Below, one piece after another: positions 40,654-49,303 of a DNA stretch of 64,000 nt. Under the pieces are notes generated by a model. It did no database searches. It worked only from the letters and a program-made list of their open reading frames with translations, and was not told the DNA's origin. Both the position numbers and the translations under genes were made by a program. Source of the DNA: Nocardia acididurans (GTDB lineage: Bacteria; Actinomycetota; Actinomycetes; Mycobacteriales; Mycobacteriaceae); NCBI RefSeq assembly GCF_016741815.1, contig NZ_JAERRJ010000015.1, forward strand, positions 62,001 through 126,000, read 5' to 3'. Numbering within the stretch: position 1 is the stretch's first letter; each line of letters starts with the position of its first letter.

Positions 40654-41898
40654 TCAGTGCGCGGCGAGTTCCGAGGTGCCTTCGGGCGTGCGGCGTAGCT
40701 GCCAGACCGTGGTGCGCTTGGTTTGCGAGCGCCCGTTGCCGCGGTCGATGAGCGGGCGGTTGGCGGTGGTGAAGAGGAGTTGCGCGCCTTCGGTATTGGT
40801 CTCCGGGTTCTGGAACAGCTGGATGAGCCGATCGGCCGCTTCGGGGGTGAGGTGGGCGTCGATATCGTCCACGGCGAGCACGCCGCCGGCGTCGAGGGCG
40901 TCGAGCATGGGTGGCAGCAGGCGCAGCATGGCCAGGGTGCTGGTGGATTCGTCGGTGATGTCGAAGGCGGTGTCGATGCCCTCGTGGACCAGTCCGAGGC
41001 CGACGCCCCGGCGGGCCACCATCCGCGAGTAGAGCGCGTCGCGGGCCGCGTAGAGGTTGGTCAGTTCGCGTTGCAGCAGGGTGACGGTGATGCCGTGTTC
41101 GAGGAAGAGCTCCTCGGCGTAGCTGGGGGAGCTGGTGCAGGCCTCGATCTCCTTGGTGGTGCCCGCGATGTCGTTGTCCAGGTCGCGCAGATAGTCGGCG
41201 TACATGGGATCGTCGGTGGGCAGCAGCAGATCGGTGATGCCGACGTCGGCCGCGCGCAGCAGGGTGAGCAGGCGTACGGCGTGGTCGGTGGAGCGGGAGA
41301 TGTGGCTGCCGACGCGGTGGGCGAGTTCCTGTGGATCCGGTTGCCCGCATTGGACTTCCAGCAGGGACTGGAACCAGCGGTAGGCGGGTACCAGCGGCTC
41401 GGCGTAGAGCTGCCCGGACAGGCTGAGCAGCAGCGCGTTCGGGCGCACCAGGGGGACGACCGCGCCCAATCCGTAACGGGCGGCCTCGAATTGGGGGCCG
41501 ATGCGGATGTCCTCGCCGTCGCGTTCGTAGACGACGCGTTTGCGGTTGTGCGGATGCGACCACAGCCATTCGGCGGTGACGTCGGCGTTGTCGAGCCGGA
41601 ACCCGTAGGTGTAGGGGCAGCCCTCGGCGACGAAGTGCGCCACGAATTCCGAAGGGCGGTCCGCGAATCCGAGGTGCGGGGTGCGCACCGGGCCGGAGTA
41701 GGGGTCCCATCCGGTGACGGAGTTGAGGACGGCGTCGCGCATCCGCTCGAGCGCATCCACCAATCCGGACTTGCCGGTGGCGGCCGCGCCGTAGACGGCG
41801 GTCACGGGGGTGGCAACCGGCCCGTTGCCACGGGTGAGCCGCAACTCCTGCGGCTCGGCGAGGGATCGGTGATTAGTCACCTGAAAACTGCGCAACAC
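40654..41898 (-). CDS. AAA_15-type ATPase (COG1106-like)
   Basis: 414 aa from GTG 41898. The N-terminus LRSFQVTNHRSLAEPQELRL and Walker A YGAAATGKSGLVDAL, then a C-terminal Walker B GGVLAVDDIDAHLTPEAADRL and ...LLFTTANRPL as the switch region, are typical of OLD/RecF-like ABC-ATPases of the AAA_15/AAA_21 group. Many such ATPases work in phage defence or DNA repair with a partner nuclease. No TOPRIM or nuclease domain is fused here; the only companion is the small membrane protein downstream. It is divergent from the ArsR-SRPBCC gene. Confidence 0.85.
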   Translation of the reverse strand: MLRSFQVTNHRSLAEPQELRLTRGNGPVATPVTAVYGAAATGKSGLVDALERMRDAVLNSVTGWDPYSGPVRTPHLGFADRPSEFVAHFVAEGCPYTYGFRLDNADVTAEWLWSHPHNRKRVVYERDGEDIRIGPQFEAARYGLGAVVPLVRPNALLLSLSGQLYAEPLVPAYRWFQSLLEVQCGQPDPQELAHRVGSHISRSTDHAVRLLTLLRAADVGITDLLLPTDDPMYADYLRDLDNDIAGTTKEIEACTSSPSYAEELFLEHGITVTLLQRELTNLYAARDALYSRMVARRGVGLGLVHEGIDTAFDITDESTSTLAMLRLLPPMLDALDAGGVLAVDDIDAHLTPEAADRLIQLFQNPETNTEGAQLLFTTANRPLIDRGNGRSQTKRTTVWQLRRTPEGTSELAAH

Positions 41899-41987
41899 CC
41901 TCGATATCCTGCCGGTCGCGACGCGGAAAGGCGACTCTCTCGTTTCGGACACGCGAGTAGCTTCCGGTAGCCGGGACCGTGAGGGCC

Positions 41988-42040
41988 TTGACGTGCAACC
42001 AAAAGGTTGCCTATTCTGGCTCATGCAACCAAAAGGTTGC
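41988..42040 (+). promoter_or_regulatory. ArsR-type promoter with two identical operators
   Basis: TTGACG (41988-41993) and TATTCT (42012-42017), spaced 18 bp, form a strong promoter. GCAACC-AAAA-GGTTGC occurs twice, at 41995-42010 inside the spacer and at 42025-42040 over the transcription start, 30 bp apart. This is a textbook repressor arrangement for autoregulation by the downstream ArsR protein. Confidence 0.83.
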
Positions 42041-42073
42041 GTAAAGCGAGGGCAGGAGGGGTGAGGCACCCTG

Positions 42074-42877
42074 GTGGATGACATGTTCGAGGCCGTCTTC
42101 AAGGCCCTGGCCGATGCGAGTCGCCGCAGACTGCTCGACAGCCTGAACGACCGCAACGGCCAGACCCTGCGCGAACTCTGCGCCGGGCTGGACATGACCC
42201 GCCAGGCCGTCAGCAAACATCTGGCCGTGCTGGAGGCCGCCAACCTGGTCACCACGCTGCGGCGCGGGCGCGAGAAACTGCACTACCTCAACCCCGAACC
42301 CGTCAACGCCATCGCCGACCGCTGGATCAACCGCTACGACCGCGGGCGCCTGCACGCACTCGCGGACCTCAAATCCGCATTGGAGAGCGACATCATGAGC
42401 GACGAATTCGTCTACACCAGCTACATCCGCACCACCCCCGAGAAGCTGTGGCAGGCCCTGACCGATCCGGCCTTCACCAAGCGCTACTGGGGCGCCACCT
42501 TCGACACCGACTGGCGCACCGGCTCGGCCATGACCTGGGAGCAATCCGGTTGGGTGAGCAAGGATCCCGAACAGGTGATCCTTGAATCCAGCCCGTACAC
42601 CCGGCTCGCCTACACCTGGCATTCGGTGGACACCGCCTTCGGCGAGCAGTTCGGCTTCAGCCCCGAGGACACCGCGAAGCTGATGGCCGAGCGGCGGTCC
42701 AAGGTCGCCTTCGAGATCGAACCCGTGGGCGAGATGGTGAAACTCACGGTGGTGCACGACGGCTTCGAGTCGGGCAGCACCATGCTCGCCGGGATCACCG
42801 AGGGGTGGCCCGCCATCCTGTCCAACCTCAAGACGCTGCTGGAAACCGGTGAGACCCTGCCGGATCCGGAGGCGTAG
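42074..42877 (+). CDS. ArsR family regulator fused to an SRPBCC (AHSA1) domain
   Basis: 267 aa from GTG 42074. Residues 1-100 are an ArsR winged helix (FEAVFKALADASRRRLLDSL, then LCAGLDMTRQAVSKHLAVLEAANLV, wing RGREKLHYL). Residues 110-265 are an SRPBCC/AHSA1 domain (YTSYIRTTPEKLWQALTDPAFTKRYWG ... WPAILSNLKTLLETG) that can hold a hydrophobic ligand. The ArsR part lacks the usual metal-binding CxC motif, so it is likely to sense a small molecule through the fused domain. Two identical operators lie in its own promoter. Confidence 0.93.
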   Translation: MDDMFEAVFKALADASRRRLLDSLNDRNGQTLRELCAGLDMTRQAVSKHLAVLEAANLVTTLRRGREKLHYLNPEPVNAIADRWINRYDRGRLHALADLKSALESDIMSDEFVYTSYIRTTPEKLWQALTDPAFTKRYWGATFDTDWRTGSAMTWEQSGWVSKDPEQVILESSPYTRLAYTWHSVDTAFGEQFGFSPEDTAKLMAERRSKVAFEIEPVGEMVKLTVVHDGFESGSTMLAGITEGWPAILSNLKTLLETGETLPDPEA

Positions 42878-42990
42878 CCCGGGGCGCGGCCGCCGCGCCG
42901 CCACCGGTTCCGCGTGGCCTCGGCCACCATCCGGACCGGACGGTGTACCAGCATCTCGCGTTGCCGAGGCGATACCAATAGGCTTGCGCC

Positions 42991-44868
42991 GTGATTTCCG
43001 GGCGGACAGTGGTCGACGGGCGCTTCGAATTGCTCGAGCCGCTCGGTAGCGGCGGTATGGGAACGGTGTGGCGGGCCTACGACCTCATGCTGCATCGCGA
43101 AGTGGCATTGAAGGAGGTGCGCGCCGCCGACGCGGACGGCGCACCGGGTTCGGCCGCGGTGCAACGGGAGCGCGTGCTGCGCGAGGCGCGCGCCCTGGCA
43201 CGGATCGGCCACCCGAATGTGGTGGCCATCCACCACATCGTGGATTCGCCCGATCTCGAACACCCGTGGATCGTCATGGAGCTGGTGCGCGGCCGCAGTC
43301 TCGCCGACCTGCTCGCCCAGGGCCCGCTCGCCCCCGCGCACGCCGCCTTCCTGGGCCGTGGCCTGCTCGCCGCCCTGCGCGCCGCGCACGCCACCGGCGT
43401 CCTGCACCGCGACATCAAACCCGCCAATGTGCTGCTGCGCGAGGACGGTTCGCCCGTCCTCACCGACTTCGGCATCGCCGCCATCGACGGCATGAACGGC
43501 CTCACCTCCACCGGCAGCGTGGTCGGCTCCCTCGACTACGTGGCCCCCGAACGCCTCCAGGGCGAGGAGGGCCACCCCGCCTCCGATCTGTGGTCGCTGG
43601 CGCTGGTCCTCTACGTGGCGGTCGAGGGCTACCACCCCATGCGCCGCGACACCACCGTCGCCACCCTGGCCGCAGTCCTCAAGGGCGAAGTCCCGCACCC
43701 GGAACGCGCCGGCGCCCTGACCACCGCCCTGCGCGCCCTCCTCGTCCCCGACCCCAATCAACGCCCCACCCTCGACCAGACCGACTGGCTGCTCGCCGAA
43801 GTCATGGGCACACCCGGGGCGACGGTCGCCCCTCGCTTCGACCTCGCGCCGGGAGGCCCGGCCTCGACATCGGCGCCGGGCTCCGGCTCGGGTCCCATCG
43901 TGCCGCAGGCGGGTGCGCCGAGCGTGCCGCAGGCGGGTGCGGTGGGATCGAGACCGCCTCTGCCGCAAGGCAACTGGGGTGCAACCAGCCCTGGTGTGCC
44001 GCAGGGTGCCGTGGGTGGATCGACATCCGGTGCCACACCGGGGGGTTGGCCCGGTACGAACCCGGCGACGCCGCAGGCGGGTTGGGCGGGTTCCGGGCCG
44101 GGTGGATCGCATCCGGGCGCGATGGGTTCCGGGCACCTCGGCCCGCCTGCGGGGCCGATGGGTTCCGCGCCGCTTCCCGCGCCGCCGGGTCGCCGTGAGC
44201 GTGGGCTGAATCGCTGGTGGGTGATCACGGGTCTGGCCACGGCCGCGGTGCTTGTCGCGGTGGTGTCGGTGATGTCTGAATCCGGTGACTCGCAGTCGAA
44301 TACGGGTGAGACCACGGGGCTTGCGCTGCCGTCGGGCATCGTCATCCCGTCGGACCTGCCCACGGGTGGCGTGGTGGTAGGGCCCACGTCCACGGTGAAC
44401 ACCACGCAGGGCGACGGGGTGGGGTTGCTGACGCCCGACGGGGTGCGCGGGGTGATCGCCGCCCTGGAGAAGGCCACCGGTGGGAAGCAGTTCACCGAGA
44501 CGGTTTTCTATCCGACCTACGCGAATTCCGGTGCGCCCCTGGCTGATAGGCCCAAATACTACGACGAGTACGTCTATCGCGACGGTACGGCCTCCCGTAA
44601 GGGGCCCGGTGGCACGCTCTCCAGTGGCGAGACCACCGTGGACCTGAGCTCGATCAATTGGGATGCGCTGCCTGGTCTTTGGAAGACCGCCGAGGAGAAG
44701 CTCAATGTCCCGAACCCGAACCTGCGCTACGTGATCGTCAATCCCGCATGGACTTTCAACGACGACAAGCCGACAGTGCTGATCTACCTGACCAATGAAT
44801 ACAGCGGCGCGGGCTACCTGGCCGCCGACATCGACGGCACGGTGATCAAGGTCTACGCCCAGGAGTGA
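42991..44868 (+). CDS. Transmembrane Ser/Thr protein kinase (PknB-like)
   Basis: 625 aa from GTG 42991. The kinase domain occupies about residues 10-275: glycine loop LGSGGMGTVW, Lys41 in VALKEV, HRDIKPANVLL, DFGIAAIDG and YVAPERL. A long Gly/Pro/Ala-rich linker with repeated PQAG units follows, then one membrane helix (WWVITGLATAAVLVAVVSVM) and an outer domain of about 200 residues (TEVFYPTYANSG-like region) of unknown fold. It is a sensor kinase with an extracytoplasmic domain that is not PASTA. No cognate phosphatase is adjacent. Confidence 0.94.
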   Translation: MISGRTVVDGRFELLEPLGSGGMGTVWRAYDLMLHREVALKEVRAADADGAPGSAAVQRERVLREARALARIGHPNVVAIHHIVDSPDLEHPWIVMELVRGRSLADLLAQGPLAPAHAAFLGRGLLAALRAAHATGVLHRDIKPANVLLREDGSPVLTDFGIAAIDGMNGLTSTGSVVGSLDYVAPERLQGEEGHPASDLWSLALVLYVAVEGYHPMRRDTTVATLAAVLKGEVPHPERAGALTTALRALLVPDPNQRPTLDQTDWLLAEVMGTPGATVAPRFDLAPGGPASTSAPGSGSGPIVPQAGAPSVPQAGAVGSRPPLPQGNWGATSPGVPQGAVGGSTSGATPGGWPGTNPATPQAGWAGSGPGGSHPGAMGSGHLGPPAGPMGSAPLPAPPGRRERGLNRWWVITGLATAAVLVAVVSVMSESGDSQSNTGETTGLALPSGIVIPSDLPTGGVVVGPTSTVNTTQGDGVGLLTPDGVRGVIAALEKATGGKQFTETVFYPTYANSGAPLADRPKYYDEYVYRDGTASRKGPGGTLSSGETTVDLSSINWDALPGLWKTAEEKLNVPNPNLRYVIVNPAWTFNDDKPTVLIYLTNEYSGAGYLAADIDGTVIKVYAQE

Positions 44869-44878
44869 TCCGGGGGTG

Positions 44879-45298
44879 TCATCCGGCCGTGCCATAGGCC
44901 CGCGTCGGCGTGACGCGGACGACGGCGCGGCGGTCGGTGACCATCGCGCGGCGGTAGTCGTCCCAGTTCTCGTGTTCGCCGCTGAGCGCGCGGTAGTAGG
45001 CGACCAGTTCATCCACCGTCGGATCGTCGACTTCCGTTGCTACGGGAGAGATTTCGGCGTCGCCCTCCAGGACGGCGTAGGCCCAGAAGTCGTCTCGGAG
45101 CACGTGCACGGCGGCCCAGGGCGCGCGCTGGATGTTGCGGTACTTGGCCCGGTCGGCGGTGACGGAGATGCGAATGATGCCGTCGTCGCCCACCCAGTGC
45201 AGCACATTGGACAGCTGCGGCCGCCCGTCGCGGCGCATGGTGGCGAGCACCGATTTGTGGTTGGTGCGAGCGAACGCGGTTGCTGTCGCGAGGTCCAT
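44879..45298 (-). CDS. PPOX-class F420-dependent oxidoreductase
   Basis: 139 aa. Split-barrel flavin/F420-binding fold of the FDOR-B group (Rv1155-like): TNHKSVLATMRRDGRPQLSNVLHW, VTADRAKYRNIQRAPWAAVHV and a C-terminal RAVVRVTPTRAYG. Proteins of this family bind F420 or a similar cofactor and reduce quinones, biliverdin or nitro compounds. It is convergent with the kinase gene and divergent from the YdeI-family gene. Confidence 0.9.
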   Translation of the reverse strand: MDLATATAFARTNHKSVLATMRRDGRPQLSNVLHWVGDDGIIRISVTADRAKYRNIQRAPWAAVHVLRDDFWAYAVLEGDAEISPVATEVDDPTVDELVAYYRALSGEHENWDDYRRAMVTDRRAVVRVTPTRAYGTAG

Positions 45299-45337
45299 AT
45301 GTGGTGGAACCGGCGTCGCACCGCCGGTGTTCCCCCA

Positions 45338-45372
45338 CGCGGGTACGAGCCCCGCCGCGGCCCGTACCCGCG
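45338..45372. other. Inverted repeat before the YdeI-family gene
   Basis: CGCGGGTACG (45338-45347) and CGTACCCGCG (45363-45372) are perfect 10-bp arms with a 15-base spacer, in the divergent region between the F420 and YdeI genes. It could be an operator or a leader hairpin. Confidence 0.4.
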
Positions 45373-45411
45373 ACGCGGATCTGTGTCGGTGCCCTCTGGC
45401 AGGCTTGCCCT

Positions 45412-45960
45412 GTGGATGCGGTGACCTTCTCCGATGCGGCGGCCTTCGACGCCTGGCTCGAAGCCAATCACGGCGCCCCTGAGGGGGTGTGGATCCGCGT
45501 GGCCAAGCAGGGCTCGGGCATCCCCTCGATCACCAGTGACGAGATGGTCGACGTGGGCCTGTGCTGGGGCTGGATCTCGGGTCAGCGCAAGGGGCTGGAC
45601 GCCCAGTACTACCTGCAGAAGTATGTCCCGCGCCGTCCGCGCAGCCACTGGTCCCAGGTGAACGTCGACAAGGTCGAACAGCTCACCGCCGCGGGCCGCA
45701 TGCGCGCACCCGGCCTGGCCGAGGTCGCCGCCGCGCGGGCCGACGGCCGCTGGCAGGCCGCCTACCCCTCCCAGGCGACCTTCACCGTCCCGCCCGATCT
45801 GGCCGATGAGCTACGCCGCCACCCGGCCGCGGCCACCGCCTACGAGTCCCTGGATCGCACTCGTCAATACGCGATCGTCCTGGAACTCCTGCGCGCCCGA
45901 ACCGACCGGGCCCGTGCCACCCGCCTCGCGAAAGCCCTCTCAGCCCTCGAAACTCGCTGA
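45412..45960 (+). CDS. YdeI/OmpD-associated family protein
   Basis: 182 aa from GTG 45412. Motifs AAAFDAWLEANHGAPEGVWI, VDVGLCWGWISGQRKGLD, YYLQKYVPRRPRSHWSQVNV and a C-terminal TFTVPPDLADELRRHPAAA identify the YdeI family, whose E. coli member confers bacteriocin/stress tolerance by an unclear mechanism. No signal or membrane segment. The longer upstream frame is rejected as non-family sequence. Confidence 0.9.
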   Translation: MDAVTFSDAAAFDAWLEANHGAPEGVWIRVAKQGSGIPSITSDEMVDVGLCWGWISGQRKGLDAQYYLQKYVPRRPRSHWSQVNVDKVEQLTAAGRMRAPGLAEVAAARADGRWQAAYPSQATFTVPPDLADELRRHPAAATAYESLDRTRQYAIVLELLRARTDRARATRLAKALSALETR

Positions 45961-45993
45961 GCCGCGAGGGCTGCGACGCGATGTCGGCCGCCC

Positions 45994-46240
45994 TCAGCCC
46001 AGCCGCACAGGCAGCGAGCGGAGCCCGCGCAGGACAGGGCTTTGGATGCGGGCCGGTACTCCCGCGCGGGTGAGCCCGGGGGCCTGCGCGGCCAGGGCCT
46101 CGAGGGCGATGCGGGCTTCCAGCCGGGCCAGGGCATTGGCGATGCAGTAGTGGATGCCTGTGCCGAAGGCCAAGTGGCCGTTGGTTTTCCGGCCGGGCAG
46201 GAATTCGTCCGGGCTTTCCCAGTGGCCCGGGTCGCGGTGC
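45994..46240 (-). pseudogene. Cytochrome P450 3' fragment
   Basis: The minus-strand frame shows RDPGHWESPDEFLPGRKTNG and the heme-binding loop FGTGIHYCIANALARLEARIA, then the usual C-terminal strand ending in LRSLPVRLG and stop. Only about 80 of some 400 residues remain. The upstream sequence switches to another frame that encodes a TetR fragment, so the gene was cut and joined. Confidence 0.85.
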
Positions 46241-46502
46241 GCCGAATCAGATTGCGCCAGCTGGTGAGCAGGATGAGCGACCCGCGTGCGATGAGCGTGA
46301 GCTCGGCCTCCAGATTCCCCAGCGACAGCATCGGCGCGAGCGCGAATCCGGCTTCGGCGGTGGTGATGGCGCGTTCCACGGCCGCCGACAGCACCTGCTC
46401 CTTGGACCCGAAGTGCGCGTAGAGCGCCCCGGAGTGCGGCGACAGCCCGGCCGCCGCCTCGATGGCCGCCGTGTCGCGCAGCAGGTTCCAGTGGCGGCCG
46501 CG
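46241..46502 (-). pseudogene. TetR-family HTH fragment joined to the P450 fragment
   Basis: The frame reads NLLRDTAAIEAAAGLSPHSG, ALYAHFGSKEQVLSAAVERA and on to LILLTSWRNLIRR, the HTH and first ligand-domain helices of a TetR protein. The start, about 20 N-terminal residues and the C-terminal half are missing, and the frame differs from that of the P450 fragment. Confidence 0.75.
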
Positions 46503-46611
46503 AACTCGTCCGAAACCCGCTTCCCGGCATGCCGGAAAATCGCTCGCTTATGCGCGCGACGTGCGGGAATGTCGCGCGGGAGTGTCGGTGGCCTCGGCTA
46601 CTGTGCTTGGT

Positions 46612-48690
46612 GTGAGCGAATCGGGCATCGAGATCACCCCGGCGAGTGGGGACGAGCGCGTCGAGTGGCAGCAGCTGGCCGAGGAGGTGCGCGACCACCA
46701 GTTCCGGTACTACGTGCGGGACGCGCCGATCATCACCGACGGCGAATTCGACGAGCTGTTCCAGAAGCTGGTCGGCCTGGAGGAGGCGCATCCGGATCTA
46801 CGCACCCCCGATTCGCCGACCCAGGTCGTCGGCGGCGGTTTCACCACCGAGTTCGCGCCGGTGGATCATCTCGAGCGGATGTACTCGCTCGACAATGTCT
46901 TCAGCGAGGACGAGATGCGGCAGTGGATCAGCCGCGTCGAGGCCGACACCGGCACCGATATCCACTACGTGTGCGAGGTGAAGATCGACGGTGTCGCCCT
47001 CAACCTCGTCTACCAGGACGGCAAACTGGTGCGTGGCGCCACCCGCGGCGACGGCCGCACGGGTGAGGACGTCACGCTCAACGCCCGCACCATCGAGGAC
47101 ATCCCGCATGTGCTGAAGCCCAGCGGCGAGTTCCCGATCCCGAAGCTGCTGGAGGTGCGCGGCGAAGCCTTCATGACGCTGGAGGATTTCGAGGCGCTCA
47201 ATGCCTCGATCGTCGCGGAAGGCAAACCGCCGTACGCGAATCCGCGCAATACGGCGGCGGGCTCGCTGCGGCAGAAGGACCCCGCGGTCACCGCGCGCCG
47301 CAAGCTGAAGATGATCTGCCACGGTTTCGGGCGGATCGAGGGCTGGGCTCCCGAATCGCAGTACGAGGCGTATCGGGCGCTGGCGGCGTGGGGTCTGCCG
47401 GTGTCGGCGCACACCATTCGGGTGCAGGGCGCGGACGCGGTGGTCGAGCGCATCGCCTACTGGGGTCAGCACCGCCACGATATCGAGCACGAGATCGACG
47501 GCCAGGTCATCAAGGTCGACGAGTTCTCGCTGCAGCGCCGGCTCGGCGCGACCTCGCGGGCCCCGCGCTGGGCCATCGCGTACAAGTACCCGCCGGAGGA
47601 GGCCACCACCAAACTCCTCGATATTCAGGTGAATGTCGGTCGTACCGGCCGGGTTACGCCGTTCGCGGTCATGGCGCCCGTGACGGTCGCGGGCTCCACG
47701 GTGGCCATGGCCACCCTGCACAATGCCGCCGAGGTGAAGCGCAAGGGCGTGCTCATCGGCGATACCGTCACCATCCGCAAGGCCGGTGACGTGATCCCGG
47801 AGGTGCTCGGCCCGGTGGTGGATGCCCGCACCGGCGCGGAACGCGAATTCGTCATGCCCACCCACTGCCCCGAGTGCGGCACCGAACTCGCCCCGGAGAA
47901 GGAGGGCGACGCCGATATCCGCTGCCCGAACCAGCAGTTCTGTCCGGCGCAGTTGCGTGAGCGCGTCTTCCACGTGGCGGGCCGCGGCGCGTTCGATATC
48001 GAGGCGCTCGGCTACGAGGCTGCCATCGATCTGCTCAAGTCCAATGCCATCGGCGACGAGGGTGACCTGTTCTCTCTCGACGAGCAAACCCTGCTCACCA
48101 CAACGCTGTTCACCAACAAGAGCGGCACCCTCTCGCAGAACGGCAAGCGCCTGCTCGCCAATCTCGAAGCGGCCAGGGACCGTCCGCTGTGGCGGGTCCT
48201 GGTGGCCCTGTCGATTCGGCACGTGGGCCCCACGGCCGCAAGGGCTTTGGCCTCGGCCTTCGGCAGTATGGACCGTATTCGCGCGGCCTCCGCCGAGGAA
48301 CTCGCCGCCACCGACGGCGTCGGCCCGACCATCGCCGCCGCCGTGGCCGAATGGTTCACCGTCGCATGGCATCTCGATATCGTCGACAAGTGGACGGCCG
48401 CGGGCGTGCGCATGGAGGACGAGCGCGACGAATCCATCGAACGCAATCTCGAGGGCCTGTCCATCGTGGTGACGGGCTCCCTGGTCGACTTCACTCGCGA
48501 CGGCGCGAAGGAGGCCATCCTCGTTCGCGGCGGCAAGGCCGCGAGTTCGGTCTCGAAGAAGACGGCGTTCGTGGTCATCGGCGAGGCCCCGGGTTCCAAG
48601 GCCGCCAAGGCCGAGGAGCTGGGCGTCCCGATTCTCGACGAGGCCGGATTCAAGAAGCTCCTGGACGAAGGTCCGGAGGCGATGCGGTAG
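46612..48690 (+). CDS. ligA: NAD-dependent DNA ligase LigA
   Basis: 692 aa from GTG 46612. Joins nicks in replication and repair with NAD+. Domains in order: Ia with HQFRYYVRDAPIITDGEFD (residues 29-47), adenylation domain with Lys124 in CEVKIDG, OB fold with GRTGRVTPFAVMAPV, a four-Cys zinc finger (CPECG ... CPNQQFCPAQ, about residues 425-445), helix-hairpin-helix repeats (IRHVGPTAARALA, TDGVGPTIAAAV), and a BRCT domain ending FKKLLDEG. Start chosen because the more upstream frame overlaps the TetR remnant. Homologue of Rv3014c. Confidence 0.97.
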   Translation: MSESGIEITPASGDERVEWQQLAEEVRDHQFRYYVRDAPIITDGEFDELFQKLVGLEEAHPDLRTPDSPTQVVGGGFTTEFAPVDHLERMYSLDNVFSEDEMRQWISRVEADTGTDIHYVCEVKIDGVALNLVYQDGKLVRGATRGDGRTGEDVTLNARTIEDIPHVLKPSGEFPIPKLLEVRGEAFMTLEDFEALNASIVAEGKPPYANPRNTAAGSLRQKDPAVTARRKLKMICHGFGRIEGWAPESQYEAYRALAAWGLPVSAHTIRVQGADAVVERIAYWGQHRHDIEHEIDGQVIKVDEFSLQRRLGATSRAPRWAIAYKYPPEEATTKLLDIQVNVGRTGRVTPFAVMAPVTVAGSTVAMATLHNAAEVKRKGVLIGDTVTIRKAGDVIPEVLGPVVDARTGAEREFVMPTHCPECGTELAPEKEGDADIRCPNQQFCPAQLRERVFHVAGRGAFDIEALGYEAAIDLLKSNAIGDEGDLFSLDEQTLLTTTLFTNKSGTLSQNGKRLLANLEAARDRPLWRVLVALSIRHVGPTAARALASAFGSMDRIRAASAEELAATDGVGPTIAAAVAEWFTVAWHLDIVDKWTAAGVRMEDERDESIERNLEGLSIVVTGSLVDFTRDGAKEAILVRGGKAASSVSKKTAFVVIGEAPGSKAAKAEELGVPILDEAGFKKLLDEGPEAMR

Positions 48691-48696
48691 CCCGGC

Positions 48697-48737
48697 ACGG
48701 TGCGCCGAGGTGGGAATGGCCTGCCCCGGCGCACCGT
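48697..48737 (+). terminator. Hairpin after ligA
   Basis: ACGGTGCGCCG (48697-48707) and CGGCGCACCGT (48727-48737), 11-bp perfect arms with a 19-base loop, begin seven bases after the ligA stop. No T-run; candidate terminator. Confidence 0.45.
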
Positions 48738-48780
48738 TGGCGGGTATCGAATGGTGTTGGGGGACAGGGATGGAGCTGTG

Positions 48781-49290
48781 GTGACTGTTGGTGAGAACAC
48801 ACGCGTCGAGATCCGGGACGCGACCCCGGCGGACTATGCCGCCATCGGCGAGCTGACCGTCGAGGTCTATGTGGGAGAGGGGCATGTGGACCCGCAGAGC
48901 CTGTACGTCGCCGAGCTCGCCGACACGGCCGCCCGTGCGGAATCCGCGCAGATTCTGGTGGCCGTCCACAATGGTTCGATCATCGGCTCGCTCACGGTGG
49001 CCCGCCCCGGCACTCCTTTCGCCGATATCGCCCACCCCGGCGAACTCGAATTCCGCATGCTCGCGGTCTCGAAGCAGGCGCGCGGCCTCGGGGTGGGTTC
49101 CGCGCTGATCCGCCGGGTCATCGACACGGCCCGCGCCGAATCCTTCGACGCCGTGGTCCTCACCACCATGCCCACCATGCAGGACGCCCGTCGCCTCTAC
49201 GACCGCCTGGGTTTCACCCACACCCCCCATCGCGACTGGAAAACGATGGCGGGCACCCCCCTCACCGTGATGCGCCTGGCAACCTCATGA
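48781..49290 (+). CDS. GNAT family N-acetyltransferase
   Basis: 169 aa from GTG 48781 with GGAG five bases upstream (GTG 48778 and ATG 48751 are in-frame alternatives). The acetyl-CoA site is LEFRMLAVSKQARGLGVGSALIRR, with QDARRLYDRLGFTHTP toward the C-terminus. Substrate unknown. It follows ligA by about 90 bases but a hairpin lies between, so expression may be separate. Convergent with a secreted-protein gene. Confidence 0.9.
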   Translation: MTVGENTRVEIRDATPADYAAIGELTVEVYVGEGHVDPQSLYVAELADTAARAESAQILVAVHNGSIIGSLTVARPGTPFADIAHPGELEFRMLAVSKQARGLGVGSALIRRVIDTARAESFDAVVLTTMPTMQDARRLYDRLGFTHTPHRDWKTMAGTPLTVMRLATS

Positions 49291-49303
49291 TCGAGCAGCT
49301 GGG

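Noticed and set aside
42610..45012. About 800-codon minus-strand frame opposite the Ser/Thr kinase
   Set aside because: Antisense shadow of the ArsR and kinase genes; no ribosome binding site or recognisable domain.
46798..49230. Very long minus-strand open frame opposite ligA (about 810 codons)
   Set aside because: It mirrors the ligA and GNAT codons; composition is His/Arg/Gly-rich without any domain. Typical antisense artefact in high-GC DNA.
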